Source: JAAYAE01 sp963678395 (GTDB lineage Bacteria > Bacillota > Negativicutes > Acidaminococcales > Acidaminococcaceae). Taken from it: a DNA stretch of 64,000 nt. Below the pieces are notes generated by a model. It was not told where the DNA came from. It worked only from the letters and a program-made list of their open reading frames with translations, and did not search any database. The stretch covers positions 310,001 to 374,000 of the forward strand of contig OY782827.1 in assembly GCA_963678395.1 (NCBI GenBank), written 5' to 3'. Below, piece by piece: positions 32,590 through 43,000 of this stretch (positions are counted from its first letter, which is position 1; each line of letters starts with the position of its first letter). Position numbers and translations under genes: made by a program.

Positions 32590-33239
32590 GTGAAGTTGAG
32601 TCATTTTAGTCTCTCCTAGTAGGAGAGGTGGCGACGATTGCTTTATATCGTTGGCGTAGAGGTTTGTAACTGTATGTGCAGCATCCGCTTTCGCGGAAGT
32701 GCAGCTTTTGCTGCGCAAAGTGCAGCTGTTCCTGCGGAACGTGCAGTATTGAAAGCTAAGCTTTCAAAGTTAAGGAAAGTTTTTTTTCAAAAACTAAAAC
32801 TTATAAAAAGAAACAATATGTTTTTTGTGCTTGATTTTCTGTATTTGATTTTCTGTATTTGTTTTTCTAAATTTTTGCTTTCGTTTAAGAAAGCATCATT
32901 AACTTTCGGACTTGTCCGAAAAGCTGCACTCAACGAAGTTGAAGCTGCACTACGGCATAGCCGTAACTGCACTTTGCCGCAGGCAAAAGCTGCACATGTT
33001 TTTACAAGTCTAGTTTTCGCATGCGAAAACATCAACAACTTAGCCAACGGCTAACTTCACTGCACGCAGAGCACTTCACTTGCAACTAGTTGCAACTTCA
33101 CTGGGAACTACGTTCCCACTTCACGGCTGTACGCTGCACTCAACGCAGTTGAAGCTGCACTACGGCTTTGCCGTAACTGCACTTTGCCGTAGGCAAAAGC
33201 TGCACATGTTTTTATAAGTTCAGTTTTCGCATGCGAAAA
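32590..33239. repeat. Mosaic palindromic repeat, copy D (longest, with internal block duplication)
   Basis: Order: GTGAAG linker (32590), module with CTCTCCT-AGT-AGGAGAG (32611-32627), GTGCAG-linked hairpins (ATCCGC-TTTC-GCGGA, TTTGC-TGC-GCAAA, GTTCC-TGC-GGAAC, TTGAAAGC-TAA-GCTTTCAA), the GTTAAGGAAAG core (about 32771), a T-rich spacer, TTTCGGACTTGTCCGAAA, CTGCAC-linked hairpins (32925-33000), GTTTTCGCATGCGAAAAC, and ACTTCAC-linked hairpins to about 33125. The CTGCAC block with its GTTTTCGCATGCGAAAAC end is then repeated (33131-33239). It lies between two divergent units. The 32459-32589 stretch before it shows no gene. Confidence 0.92.
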
Positions 33240-33253
33240 CTTCCATTTTAAAG

Positions 33254-33282
33254 TTGACAGGTTCTGCCTGGTGTTATATAAT
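33254..33282 (+). promoter_or_regulatory. Consensus promoter of tRNA-Asn
   Basis: TTGACA (33254-33259), 17 bases, TATAAT (33277-33282), 21 bases before the tRNA. It begins right after mosaic repeat D ends. Confidence 0.92.
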
Positions 33283-33303
33283 AAATTTCGTTGATAAACT
33301 TAT

Positions 33304-33379
33304 TCCTCGATAGCTCAATCGGTAGAGCACTCGGCTGTTAACCGAGTTGTTGTAAGTTCGAGTCTTATTCGAGGAGCCA
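33304..33379 (+). tRNA. tRNA-Asn (GTT)
   Basis: A 76-base cloverleaf: acceptor TCCTCGA (33304-33310) pairs with TCGAGGA (33369-33375), then G and encoded CCA. The D arm has GCTC...GAGC; the anticodon arm CTCGG-CTGTTAA-CCGAG gives anticodon GTT. The T arm is GTAAG-TTCGAGT-CTTAT with one G-T pair. Confidence 0.97.
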
Positions 33380-33388
33380 GATTTAATA

Positions 33389-33413
33389 CCGGACTTCATT
33401 GTCCGGTTTTTTT
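33389..33413 (+). terminator. Terminator after tRNA-Asn
   Basis: CCGGAC-TTCATT-GTCCGG (33389-33406) followed by seven T. Confidence 0.92.
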
Positions 33414-33454
33414 GTGCTAGAATAAGTTAACTAGATTAAAACAGAGGTGGTAGA

Positions 33455-34267
33455 ATGAATAATTTGCTTATAGTTGACCAAGACAAATGTGTAAAATGTG
33501 GGATTTGTGCTAATGTTTGTCCCAGTTGCATTATTGCTATGGAAGACGATGGCCCCAAATGTGTAAGGGATAGAGGTTGTATGGCTTGTGGCCATTGCGT
33601 TGCGGTTTGCCCAACAGCAGCTCTGAGCAATACTCGTTGCCTTATTGAAGATCAAACACCAATTCAAAATGAGCTTATAAGCAGTGAAACAGCGTATAAT
33701 TTTATGCGAGCACGTCGTTCAATACGTAATTTTAAACCGCAATTAGTTGAAGAAGATAAGATTAGGCAGCTATTAGATATTGCCCGTTATGCGCCAACGG
33801 CGGCGAATTCTCAGGGTATGTACTATATTGTTGTGTCTGATGAAAAACTTATTAGAAAAATTGCAGATGCAACAGCCGATTGGATGGAATTGGAAATGGC
33901 TGCGGGCAGTCCGCGTGCTAGATATTTTAACAGCGTATTACAAGTGTATCGTGAACAGGGCAAAGATATTATTGCTAGAAATTCAAAGCAAATGATTTTT
34001 GCTTTGGCGAGAAGGCTTAATGAAACTGGCATTAGTAATTGTGAGCAATCTTGGGCTTATGTAGAACTTTACGCACCTACTCTTGGCTTAGGAACAACTA
34101 TTTGCGGTTTTATTCAGACTTGTGCAGAAACGGGATACGAACCCTTGCGTGAACTTTTGAAAGTACCTACTAAACAAAAGATAGTAGGAGCTATGATGGT
34201 AGGATATCCTCAGTATAAATATCAGCGCTTAGTGGAACGACAACATTTAAAAGTGGAATTTAGATGA
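33455..34267 (+). CDS. Ferredoxin-nitroreductase fusion protein
   Basis: 270 residues. The first 60 carry two [4Fe-4S] motifs (CVKCGICANVCPSC and CMACGHCVAVCPT). From about residue 80 an FMN nitroreductase domain follows (MRARRSIRNFKPQLVEE, DIARYAPTAANSQG, SWAYVELYAPTLGLGTTICG). Such fused proteins are common in anaerobes and are thought to pass electrons from ferredoxin to flavin; the natural substrate is unknown. AGAGGTGG precedes the ATG. The symporter gene follows 10 bases later. Confidence 0.9.
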   Translation: MNNLLIVDQDKCVKCGICANVCPSCIIAMEDDGPKCVRDRGCMACGHCVAVCPTAALSNTRCLIEDQTPIQNELISSETAYNFMRARRSIRNFKPQLVEEDKIRQLLDIARYAPTAANSQGMYYIVVSDEKLIRKIADATADWMELEMAAGSPRARYFNSVLQVYREQGKDIIARNSKQMIFALARRLNETGISNCEQSWAYVELYAPTLGLGTTICGFIQTCAETGYEPLRELLKVPTKQKIVGAMMVGYPQYKYQRLVERQHLKVEFR

Positions 34268-34277
34268 GGGCCGCAAA

Positions 34278-35681
34278 ATGCAACTAACTAGCATGCATTA
34301 TCTCAGTTTAATAGTGGTATTGTTACTTTCCTTTGTGCCTGGTTTGTATATCGGGCGCAAAGTTAGATCTGCGGATGATTATAACGTGGGTGGACGCAAA
34401 TCAGGCGTATTTTTGGTAGCTGGTGGTATTTTTAGTACTGCTATTGGTGGTGCAGCGACTGTTGGAACCGCGCAAATGGCCTTTAATTATGGCTTGTGTA
34501 GTTTATGGTTTACCATCGCCATAGGGCTTTCACTAATTTTCATGGGATTGTTTTATGCTAAACCTTTGCGCAGAAGTGGCTTAACTACTATTAGCGAATT
34601 CATGGTTAATAACTTCGGGAAAAAAGCCGGACCTATAACAAGTATAACGGCATCAATGGGGATTTTTTTTAGTATTGTGGCCAGTTGCCTTACAGTTTTT
34701 CATTTGTTGGTTGGCCTTTTTAACACCAGCAATTTGTTGACAGCAGGTGTGATTTTAATTATTGTTTTGGCTTCTGTATTTTTGGGAGGTATTAACAGCA
34801 GCGGGGTGGGCGGGTTATTAAAAGCAGGCCTGCTTTTAAGCACTCTTTTTGTTGCAGGGATCTTTGCCTATAGTGAAGTTGGTGGTATCACAGGGTTGCA
34901 CGCCAAATTTCCTCCCTTCCCATGGTTTAGTTTTTGGGGCAGGGGAGTAGAAACGGGGATTTATAGTTGCTTTTCTGTGCTTGTAGGTATCCTTTGTACA
35001 CAAAGCTATATTCAGGCGGTATTTTCTGCTAAGGACAGTAAAACTGCTGCACACGGTTGTATATTAGCAGGGATGTTAGTTATTCCAGTGGGTATACCAG
35101 CTATGTTTATTGGTATGTTTATGCGAGCTACACATCCAGATATTCTGCCTATTGATGCCTTGCCGCTGTATTTTATTAATTATTTACCACCTTGGTTGGG
35201 TGGTGCGGCATTGACAGGGATAATTATCTCAGCTATTGGTTCTATCGCAGGGCTTGCCTTGGGGTGCGGTACTATGATTTCTAATGATGTTTTTGGCAAG
35301 TTTGCTGGGATAAAAGATTCGGTTAAGCTTCTATTAATTAACCGTCTTGCTGTTTTGACTATTACAATTCTGTCCTTGCTCTTTGTTATGTACAATTTGA
35401 ATTCCTATGTACTTACATGGACCTATTTTTCCATGGCTTTGCGTGCATCAGGTATTTTCTTGCCCTTGACCTTTGCTATTATTTTTAAGGGAAAAATCGC
35501 ACATTCTTGGGGAGTAATGGCTATGGCTGCAGGTATTTTTATAGCTTTGACTTGGAAATTTTTTGTGCCTACGGCAAACCACTCTTTATTTCAGAGTTTA
35601 GTGGCTAATTTTATTTTTCTAATTCCGGCAGTTATATTTGCCAAAAAGCAGCGGGAACAAAAAACTTGTATAAAAAAATAA
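34278..35681 (+). CDS. Sodium:solute symporter family protein
   Basis: 467 residues with about 13 hydrophobic helices. The N-terminal YLSLIVVLLLSFVPGLYIGR, DDYNVGGRKSG and FSTAIGGAATVGTAQMAFNYG blocks are typical of the SSS family, as is the internal GIYSCFSVLVGILCTQSYIQ. Substrate is not predictable. It shares the family with 44234-45655 (same motif near residue 50) but is clearly divergent from it. It may be cotranscribed with the nitroreductase. Confidence 0.88.
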   Translation: MQLTSMHYLSLIVVLLLSFVPGLYIGRKVRSADDYNVGGRKSGVFLVAGGIFSTAIGGAATVGTAQMAFNYGLCSLWFTIAIGLSLIFMGLFYAKPLRRSGLTTISEFMVNNFGKKAGPITSITASMGIFFSIVASCLTVFHLLVGLFNTSNLLTAGVILIIVLASVFLGGINSSGVGGLLKAGLLLSTLFVAGIFAYSEVGGITGLHAKFPPFPWFSFWGRGVETGIYSCFSVLVGILCTQSYIQAVFSAKDSKTAAHGCILAGMLVIPVGIPAMFIGMFMRATHPDILPIDALPLYFINYLPPWLGGAALTGIIISAIGSIAGLALGCGTMISNDVFGKFAGIKDSVKLLLINRLAVLTITILSLLFVMYNLNSYVLTWTYFSMALRASGIFLPLTFAIIFKGKIAHSWGVMAMAAGIFIALTWKFFVPTANHSLFQSLVANFIFLIPAVIFAKKQREQKTCIKK

Positions 35682-35786
35682 CACTTTTGTGATTTTATTG
35701 TAAAATAGCAGGTATATTTTAATTTTGCGAGAATATAATATTAGTATTGTGAAGATTTGCAAATTTAGTTATAGGAGTTGATGATC

Positions 35787-36185
35787 ATGATTGGTGGAAA
35801 AACGATAATTAGTGAGGAAGTTTTTGCTGACCTAGTAAAAACGGCCATGTCTAAGGTTGAAAACGTAGCAGTTAGCACAGGAGATGGAAGTTCTTTTGCA
35901 GCTATTGCTAAAAAGGTTGCTGAAAGAGTTGTACCTCAGGTAAATGTAAAGAAAACTGACGCTATTACAAGCGAAAATGATCAAAGTACTGTTGGACATG
36001 TTTCTTTTGAAGTAAAAGTAACAGTAATTTATGGGGCTAACATTCCTGAAACTATTGTTAAGTTAAGAGAAATGATTGTTCATGAAGTAGAAACTATCAC
36101 AGGTTATCAAGTGGATAAAGTAGATGTTCTAGTAGAAAAATTACTTAAATCAGATGACGTAGACGTAGATAAAGCAGAAGCATAA
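35787..36185 (+). CDS. Asp23/Gls24 family envelope stress protein (solo copy)
   Basis: 132 residues. The Asp23 fold is visible as ISEEVFADLVKTAMSKVENV, VSFEVKVTVIYGANIPETI and VEVITGYQVDKVDVLVEKL-like C-terminal strands (EVETITGYQVDKVDVLV). AGGAG at 35773-35777 fits ATG 35787. A second family member heads the amaP operon at 54780. In Gram-positives these proteins line the membrane under alkaline or envelope stress. This copy stands alone, ahead of a 16-bp hairpin. Confidence 0.85.
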   Translation: MIGGKTIISEEVFADLVKTAMSKVENVAVSTGDGSSFAAIAKKVAERVVPQVNVKKTDAITSENDQSTVGHVSFEVKVTVIYGANIPETIVKLREMIVHEVETITGYQVDKVDVLVEKLLKSDDVDVDKAEA

Positions 36186-36206
36186 TTACAATAATTCCTA
36201 CAAACA

Positions 36207-36240
36207 GAGGACAAGTAGATAAAATTATCTACTTGTCCTC
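36207..36240. terminator. Hairpin after the solo Asp23 gene
   Basis: A perfect 16-bp inverted repeat, GAGGACAAGTAGATAA and its complement, with a 2-base loop. It has no strong T tract, so termination is likely but not certain. Confidence 0.6.
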
Positions 36241-36410
36241 ACTTGTTTTATTATGCTTTAGTGCTGAAGGAACACGTTTGCTACCAGCAATAAGCAAAAT
36301 AATTGGTTTAGCGGGTATGTTGGCTAAAATATAAATCACTTCGTTTTTAAGCTAAGCAAATTTGATGAATTATGCTATAATTATTCTAATAAAAAGTTGG
36401 GGGTGGCAAA

Positions 36411-36863
36411 ATGAAATTAGTGAATAAAAAAAACATTGTGGCAGCAGCTTTATGTGGATTTTTAGTTGGTAGTACTGTTCCCACCGTAAGTGCAAGTATT
36501 TTAGGCGGTCTTGGTTCCAGTTTAAAAACAGGAGGAATTGCTTATGTTGTAGATACCTATGCTAATGACATTAATACTTTCATCAATAAGCTTACGGATA
36601 AATATAATGTAAGTTCTGACTATGCAACCAAGGTTGTTCCTATTATCACAGTAGGCAGTAAAGGTTATGTAGGAGCGGCACAAGTTTCAGGTCCTCAATC
36701 TAGTATAGATCAATGTAAGGCGGCCTTGTCTTTAGAGGGAGATATGTTTAATCGTTCCGTTCGTATTCAAGCTTTGATTCCTATTGATACTAAAAATCCT
36801 TTAAATGGATTTAACAGAGTCCAGGGCGTAGGCGTTTCAGCGAAAATTGACGTAGCTATTTAA
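36411..36863 (+). CDS. Small secreted protein of unknown function
   Basis: 150 residues. I do not recognise the family. A signal peptide is clear (KKNIVAAALCGFLVGSTVP then TVSAS, cleavage near residue 30). The mature 120 residues are soluble-looking: a helix (YVVDTYANDINTFINKLTDKY), then VVPIITVGSKGYVGAAQVSG and a closing strand VGVSAKIDVAI. The valine/glycine-rich strands resemble small periplasmic proteins, but no catalytic motif shows. TATAAT at about 36376 and a GGGGGTGG ribosome site suggest its own transcript, ended by a terminator downstream. Confidence 0.8.
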   Translation: MKLVNKKNIVAAALCGFLVGSTVPTVSASILGGLGSSLKTGGIAYVVDTYANDINTFINKLTDKYNVSSDYATKVVPIITVGSKGYVGAAQVSGPQSSIDQCKAALSLEGDMFNRSVRIQALIPIDTKNPLNGFNRVQGVGVSAKIDVAI

Positions 36864-36918
36864 ACTATGAGAGGCGATTGGCAGTGACTTAATTTCATTA
36901 AATCACAAACCAGAGGAG

Positions 36919-36964
36919 CTGACGGAAATAAGGTCAAATTAATTGACCTTCTCTGTCAGTTTTT
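36919..36964 (+). terminator. Terminator after the secreted protein gene
   Basis: CTGAC..AAGGTCAA (36919-36937) pairs with TTGACCTT..TGTCAG (36943-36959) with small internal mismatches, then TTTTTCTTTCTTT. Confidence 0.82.
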
Positions 36965-37057
36965 CTTTCTTTATTGTGTTAAAATATTATAAGTGCAATT
37001 AAGATATACAGTAACTTCGGTGATAATAATTTGCGGAGATTTTGATAGGAGAAAAAG

Positions 37058-40000
37058 ATGAATAAGCTTTATTGTGTGCCTTTAGGGGAAACAATGCGTG
37101 CCCAATTCATACAAGATGCTGAGCAATTTGCCTATGGACAGGCTTTATTTGTAGTGCCTGGACGCATCTTAATGGACGAAGTTAGGAAAAAGGGCAATGT
37201 ACGCGCGGTTATCATGGATTATTTGCCCAATGAATTATTGCGTGCAAATCATTTGGAAAACTATACTCGCATTTCTCGTCCGGCTCAGGAAATGCTTATT
37301 AAGCAAATTATTAATACTATGTTAGCCAAGGGAGAACTGGATTATTTTGCTAACCTAGCCACTAAAAAAGGCTTTATAAAAAATATTGTTAGCTTTATAG
37401 GAGAGTTATCACGAGGAGGTATTACTTGCGAAGAACTGCAAGCGGCCTTGCAAGCTTGGGAGCGACCTTTATATTTACAAACTAAAGATGTAGAAATTTA
37501 TCGTATATATCAACAGTATCGTCAAGAACTTAAAAACCATAAGCATTATGATGTGGACGGACTTTATCGGTTGGCTATCAAAATCTTGCAAAAAGAAGAC
37601 TGTCTTGTGCCGTGGGATAAATTATATTTTAGCGAATTTTACCAATTTGACAATTTGCAAATAGAATTAATTAAAGCCTTGTCTCAGCATTGTGCCATTG
37701 ACGTAGGTTTATTTTACGATGCCTCAAGGCCGGAATTATCTAGAGCTACAGAAAATGCTTATATGGATTTAATGGGGATGGGTTTCACTCGAAAGCTAGC
37801 TTCTGAGCATAGTATCAGAGCAGAAGGTATGGAGCATTTCGTACAAAATTGGCAAAGCAGCCCTGCCGTTATTGGCTCGAATAAAGGCATTAGTGTTTTT
37901 GAAGCCTATAGCTTGGAAAACGAGATGCGCGGGGTTTTAGGAAAAATAAAACAACAATTGCGCGAAGGCATAGTATGCGAAGACATTATTTGTATCGTAC
38001 GCAGTTTAGATGAATATAATGGGTTTTCTAACTTATTTAAGGAATTTGGTGTTCCTACTATATTACCGGAAGTAACGGGTTTTAGCGCACAGCCTTTAGC
38101 AAAATTCATCTCTACTATTATGAAAGTAGTAGAGTGTGGACATAAAGTTGAAGTTTGGCAGGAATTATTAAGTAATACTTGTGCCGGTAAAATTTTTGCG
38201 ATTGACTTGGAAGAACTGGAAGCCAGTTACAATGAAAGATATTTTTCTGTGCCGCAAACATGGAAAGAATTTGTACTAACAAAATTCCCGCAAAGCAACG
38301 TTAGTGAATTATTTACCCTTATTAATACGCTCAAGATTAGACAAACACCGGCAGATTTTTCTACGAGTTTATTAAAGGCCATAGAAAGTTGGTCATTAGA
38401 ACAACTATATGGACAAGAGTATAAAAATGGTAAAATAACTCTTGCCCAATTAAAAGCAGTAGTAATCACCAAAAATATTGTTAGTGAAATATTTGCGGAA
38501 ATGGTGGCAGCCTTTGAACAAAGCGGTCAGGGTTTGAAAAAAAGACCTGTCAGTGATTTTTTAGAATTTTGGCAGGAAAAAGCTCAAGAAAAAATTATTA
38601 GTTTAGCACAGGGCAATCAACAAGGCGTAAAGGTAGTAGAAGCATCGACTATTCAAGGGGTATTATATCCGTATGTATATTTAATGGGCTTGCGTGAGGC
38701 GCAATTTCCCAAGGTTAAATTCGAAAACTGGATATATAACGATCAAGAACGCAAGGCTCTAAATGAGCTAGGAGTTACCCTGCCCTTGACGGTTACTTCC
38801 ATGAAAATAGACCAATACTTTTTTGCTTCTGTGCTGGCCATGGCTCAAAAGACGCTTACTATTAGTTATTATGCGGATGACGCAGCAGGAGCTTCAAGCT
38901 ATTTGGAAGAATTGCAACAGTACTATGCTAAAGGAGCTTTAACACCTACATTTTACAGTTTAAACTCGCAAAATTGTTTTAGCGAAGACGAATTGGCAAA
39001 TATTTTGGCTCAACAGGAAAATTTGGGCAGTCAAGAAGCGGTTTGGTTAGAGGAAAAAGTAGGGGCTGATTTTGTCACTAGAAAAGTGCTGGATAAATCT
39101 CGGTGGCAGGGACAAAATATTTTCAACGGCTATTTAGGACAAGAACGTGAATGTAAATATTTAAGTGCTTCTGCGCTGGATAACTACGTACAATGTCCTT
39201 TTAATTATTTAGTTAGCAATATCTGGCATTCTAAACCCTGGGAGCCCTTAGTACAAGAAACACAGCCGGCAGTGACCGGCGACCTCTACCACCTTACCTT
39301 GGCAAAATTTTTGAACAAGCATTTAGGTGAAAATATAGGACACATGAATTATAGTGAACTAAAAGTAGAAATACTACTCGATTTGGCAGAAAGCTATAAA
39401 GAATTACTAGCCAAAGGCTGCATTTTCACAAGTGATTTTAGCACATATGAATATAGACGTTATCAAATGGTTTTAGAGAAATGGCTAAGGACGGAACAAA
39501 ACTATCAAGCTGAACAAAAACTAAACTTACTACCGCAGGCTTTAGAACTCGCTTTTGGTCGCAAAGAAAGTCAATTGCTAGGACTGTCCATTAGCGTAGA
39601 TAATGAGGAAACCATTTTTTCGGGACAAATAGACCGTGTAGACACTGATGGTAATAAATATATTTTAACTGATTATAAAAGTGGTGTGGTACCTTCAGCA
39701 AAAGCAGTGGTCTTAGGACGATCTTTGCAGCTGCCAATTTATGTTTTGGCTTTGGAAAACCTTAAGAAAATTCAGCCTGAACAAATTATTGGTGCAGGTT
39801 ACTATGCTTTAAAAAATTCCAAACGTATAGGAGGCATGTGGGAAAACAGTGTTAAACAAGCTTTGCCTTGGTTAGATAATACACACCCCAATGAATTTTC
39901 GACGGTTATGGAAAATGCTCAAAAAAACATTGAGTTTGGTATTCGTGGTATTAGAAGCAGTACCTTCCCAGCTAGTCCGGCAGATAAATGCCCGTCTTAT

Positions 40001-40081
40001 TGCCCCTGCAAGGATATTTGCCGCTGTAAATTAGACGACGGGTCCCAAAGCATAGGAGAGGGAGGTGAAGACAATGTCTGA
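37058..40081 (+). CDS. addB: AddB, helicase-nuclease subunit B
   Basis: 1007 residues. The C-terminal PD-(D/E)XK nuclease has GQIDRVDTDGNKYILTDYKSG (about residue 860 on). Four cysteines for a structural [4Fe-4S] cluster are placed as in AddB: one in NYVQCPFNYLV before the nuclease and three in CPSYCPCKDIC at the end. There is no Walker A motif near the N-terminus (VVPGRILMDEV occupies that spot), which resembles RexB. With AddA it resects double-strand breaks for recombination. addA starts inside its last 8 bases. Confidence 0.9.
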   Translation: MNKLYCVPLGETMRAQFIQDAEQFAYGQALFVVPGRILMDEVRKKGNVRAVIMDYLPNELLRANHLENYTRISRPAQEMLIKQIINTMLAKGELDYFANLATKKGFIKNIVSFIGELSRGGITCEELQAALQAWERPLYLQTKDVEIYRIYQQYRQELKNHKHYDVDGLYRLAIKILQKEDCLVPWDKLYFSEFYQFDNLQIELIKALSQHCAIDVGLFYDASRPELSRATENAYMDLMGMGFTRKLASEHSIRAEGMEHFVQNWQSSPAVIGSNKGISVFEAYSLENEMRGVLGKIKQQLREGIVCEDIICIVRSLDEYNGFSNLFKEFGVPTILPEVTGFSAQPLAKFISTIMKVVECGHKVEVWQELLSNTCAGKIFAIDLEELEASYNERYFSVPQTWKEFVLTKFPQSNVSELFTLINTLKIRQTPADFSTSLLKAIESWSLEQLYGQEYKNGKITLAQLKAVVITKNIVSEIFAEMVAAFEQSGQGLKKRPVSDFLEFWQEKAQEKIISLAQGNQQGVKVVEASTIQGVLYPYVYLMGLREAQFPKVKFENWIYNDQERKALNELGVTLPLTVTSMKIDQYFFASVLAMAQKTLTISYYADDAAGASSYLEELQQYYAKGALTPTFYSLNSQNCFSEDELANILAQQENLGSQEAVWLEEKVGADFVTRKVLDKSRWQGQNIFNGYLGQERECKYLSASALDNYVQCPFNYLVSNIWHSKPWEPLVQETQPAVTGDLYHLTLAKFLNKHLGENIGHMNYSELKVEILLDLAESYKELLAKGCIFTSDFSTYEYRRYQMVLEKWLRTEQNYQAEQKLNLLPQALELAFGRKESQLLGLSISVDNEETIFSGQIDRVDTDGNKYILTDYKSGVVPSAKAVVLGRSLQLPIYVLALENLKKIQPEQIIGAGYYALKNSKRIGGMWENSVKQALPWLDNTHPNEFSTVMENAQKNIEFGIRGIRSSTFPASPADKCPSYCPCKDICRCKLDDGSQSIGEGGEDNV

Positions 40082-43000
40082 TTTTACACAGGAACAAAAA
40101 ATTGCCATAGAGACTTTAGCTGCTAATGTTTCTGTATCAGCTGGTGCGGGCTCAGGCAAAACAAGAGTTTTAGTTGAGCGTTTCATTAAAATTGTTGCCG
40201 AAAAAAAAGCTTCTGCTGATGCAATTTTGGCTATCACCTTCACAAAAAAGGCCGCTAAGGAAATGCGAGAACGCATCAGGCGGACCTTGTATGCCCTATT
40301 AGAAGAAAAAAATAGTGATGAAAAAATATTTTGGCAAGAACAGCTGCGGTTATTGGAAAAAGCGCAGATTAGTACTATTGACAGTTTCTGTAGCAAATTA
40401 ATTCGAGATAACCCTGTAGAAGCAGGTATGGATCCAAATTTTCAGGTAAGAGAAGAATATGAACTGGAAGATTTCCATGCGCAAGTAATTAAGGATTTCA
40501 TGTCACAATCTTTGCAAGAGGAAGATTCTGATTTTATTAAGCTTATGGATAATTATGAACCGACAAAATTAGCAGCAATGCTCTTTTCATTGGTAGATAA
40601 ATTGCCGCAGATATTACGGCAAGACAATTTAGCAGAACCTTATTTGATGAGGCTGGAAGAGGAAGAAAACCTAAAAGTAGAGGTTTTAGCAAGTTTTGCG
40701 GAACTAATAGCCCTAAAAGATACCGCTGGGGCTAAAACGGCTCAAAATCTAGCAGTTTTGGAAGAACGTAGCGAGCAATTGCGGGAGCTTATTGCGGCAA
40801 AAGACTATACATCTTTGTTACAATGGACTAGTGGTTTACGGGCTGTGGGCAAAGTAAAAAAGGAAATAAAGTCTTTTAAAAATGCAATTTTGGAGCTTAG
40901 CAATTTTGCTATTGATTTAACTGCCGTTGATGTTATTTCTGCTTGGGATAAGGTGTTGCGCAAATTATCCTTATATTTGACACAAGCAGTTGATGCCCAG
41001 GAATATTATAGCTTTGATGATATAGCAGTAAAGGCAGTGGAGCTCTTAGATGGCTATCCCCATATTTTGCAAAAGGCGAGAGCAAAATATAAATATATTA
41101 TGGTGGATGAATTTCAAGATACCAATGAATGTCAAAAAGAATTAGTATATTTATTGGCAGGCGGGGACAAAAAAGAACTGGGAGATAATAGGCTTTTTGT
41201 GGTTGGTGATGCCAAACAGGCCGTCTATAGGTTTAGAGGTGCTGATGTCAGCGTTTTTAAGAAGGTTAGAGACGATATCGCAGCATTGCATGGCACTAAT
41301 ATTGTCTTGGCTGACAACTTTCGTTCTACCCCTGAAATTATGGCTGCCTGTAACTGCTTGTTTAAAGATCTTTTAGGTATTAATCCCGAAGATGATGTTA
41401 CCTTTCAAGAACTGCATGCTCATAAAGAAAGTGGTGCAAAACCATTTTTAATAACTATAGAAACCGACCAGAACTATGACAAGGAGGCAGATGCTTCAGA
41501 GGCAATTATTTTAGCTCGTCATATTAGAGAAACAGTAGAAAAAAACTCTAGTATTTCTTACAGAGATGTGGCAATTCTTTTACCGGCAATTAACCTTGCC
41601 ACACGTTTTGCAAAAGCTCTACGAACAGAAGGCATCTCTTATAAAATTTTGGATGGCAAAGGGTTTTATGAGAGACAAGAAATATTGGATATAGTAAATT
41701 TACTGAGTTTTTTACTAAATAGCCATAAGGACATAGCTTTGGCAGGTATTTTACGTTCACCATATTTTGGTATTGATGATTCGGTTTTAACTAATATGTT
41801 TCAAACAAAGGGTGAAGATACTTTGTGGAAATACATAGAGAAAAAGTATAGTATCCTAGAACTACGTGACAACGTGGAGAACGGCAAGCTTATGCCCAAG
41901 GCCTATCAAAAACTTTCCTATCTGTGTAAAGTGGCCCAAATTCTTAGTCTTCCGGAACTATTTAAAGAAATATATGCAACCTTGCAAGTAAGCCCACTTT
42001 TAATAGCACAGGAATTCGGACAAGAAAAATTAGCAAATGTTAATAAACTAAAAATAATGGCCGGTGATTTTGCTATGCAGCAAGGAGGGAGTACTTATGA
42101 ATTTTTGCAGCGCATAAAAATGTTGCGGCAGGCAGGTGCTCGTGAGGGTGCGGCTGTAGTTCAAAACAATGATGACGCGGTAAACATTATGACTATTCAT
42201 AAATCCAAGGGCTTGGAATTTCCGGTTGTCTACTTACCGGCATTGCAAACCAGAGGCAATAGTGATAGAGACAGCGTTAAATTTTCACCACAAATTGGCT
42301 TAGGTATTCAAGTGGCCGACACTAGTGGTGAACTTATGCCTTCCTACATCTACAATAAGATTAAAGAAGAAAATTCACGCCTAGAAGCCAGTGAGAAAAT
42401 CAGACAGCTATATGTTGCCATGACTCGTGCAGAAGCAAATTTGTTTTTATCCGGGGTAAAAAATGTAGCAGCCAATAAAAGTAGGGATAAAAGGGAAAAT
42501 TGGTTTGAAGCTGTAGAACGCTTATTTACTGTGGGTAGTGGTAATGACGACTTAGTAACCTTAGAAACGTATTGTTCAGATGAAGTAGCCCCTGTTAAAG
42601 AAAAAATAGTGCAAAGCAGCAGCTTTAACATTAATAAGAAAGTTTATGACCAAATTCAACCTTTGGACTCCTTAGGTAAGGGGGCAACAAATTTACTTTC
42701 AGCTTCGGCGCTGCAACAATATGATATTTGTCCACGCCGTTATTACTATGAACAGGTTTTACATATGCCCATGGTGGAGCCGAAGTTAGTAGGGGAAACG
42801 GATAATAAAATTCCGTCGTATTTATTGGGTCTGGTTATTCATAGTGCCTTAGAATTAAGTCGAAGTATGGAAATTACCGAGGCCTTGAGCTTGGCATTAC
42901 AAAAACAAGAAGTACCTTCGTATTTACTTAAAAGCATAGAAAAAGCTGCAGGAGAAATGTTGGCGGCATATTGTGCTGGACCTCTATATTTAGCAAATAA

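Noticed and set aside
32638..33054. Open frame of 138 codons on + across mosaic repeat D (and minus-strand frames there)
   Set aside because: The translation repeats KAALNEVEAAL-type pieces also found in copy E, which follows from the DNA repeat. No start signal or protein-like composition.
36229..36339. Minus-strand frame of about 36 codons (YILANIPAKPIILLIAG then SKRVPSAL)
   Set aside because: It looks a little like the end of a membrane protein and could be a gene remnant, but it has no ribosome site and is too short to identify.
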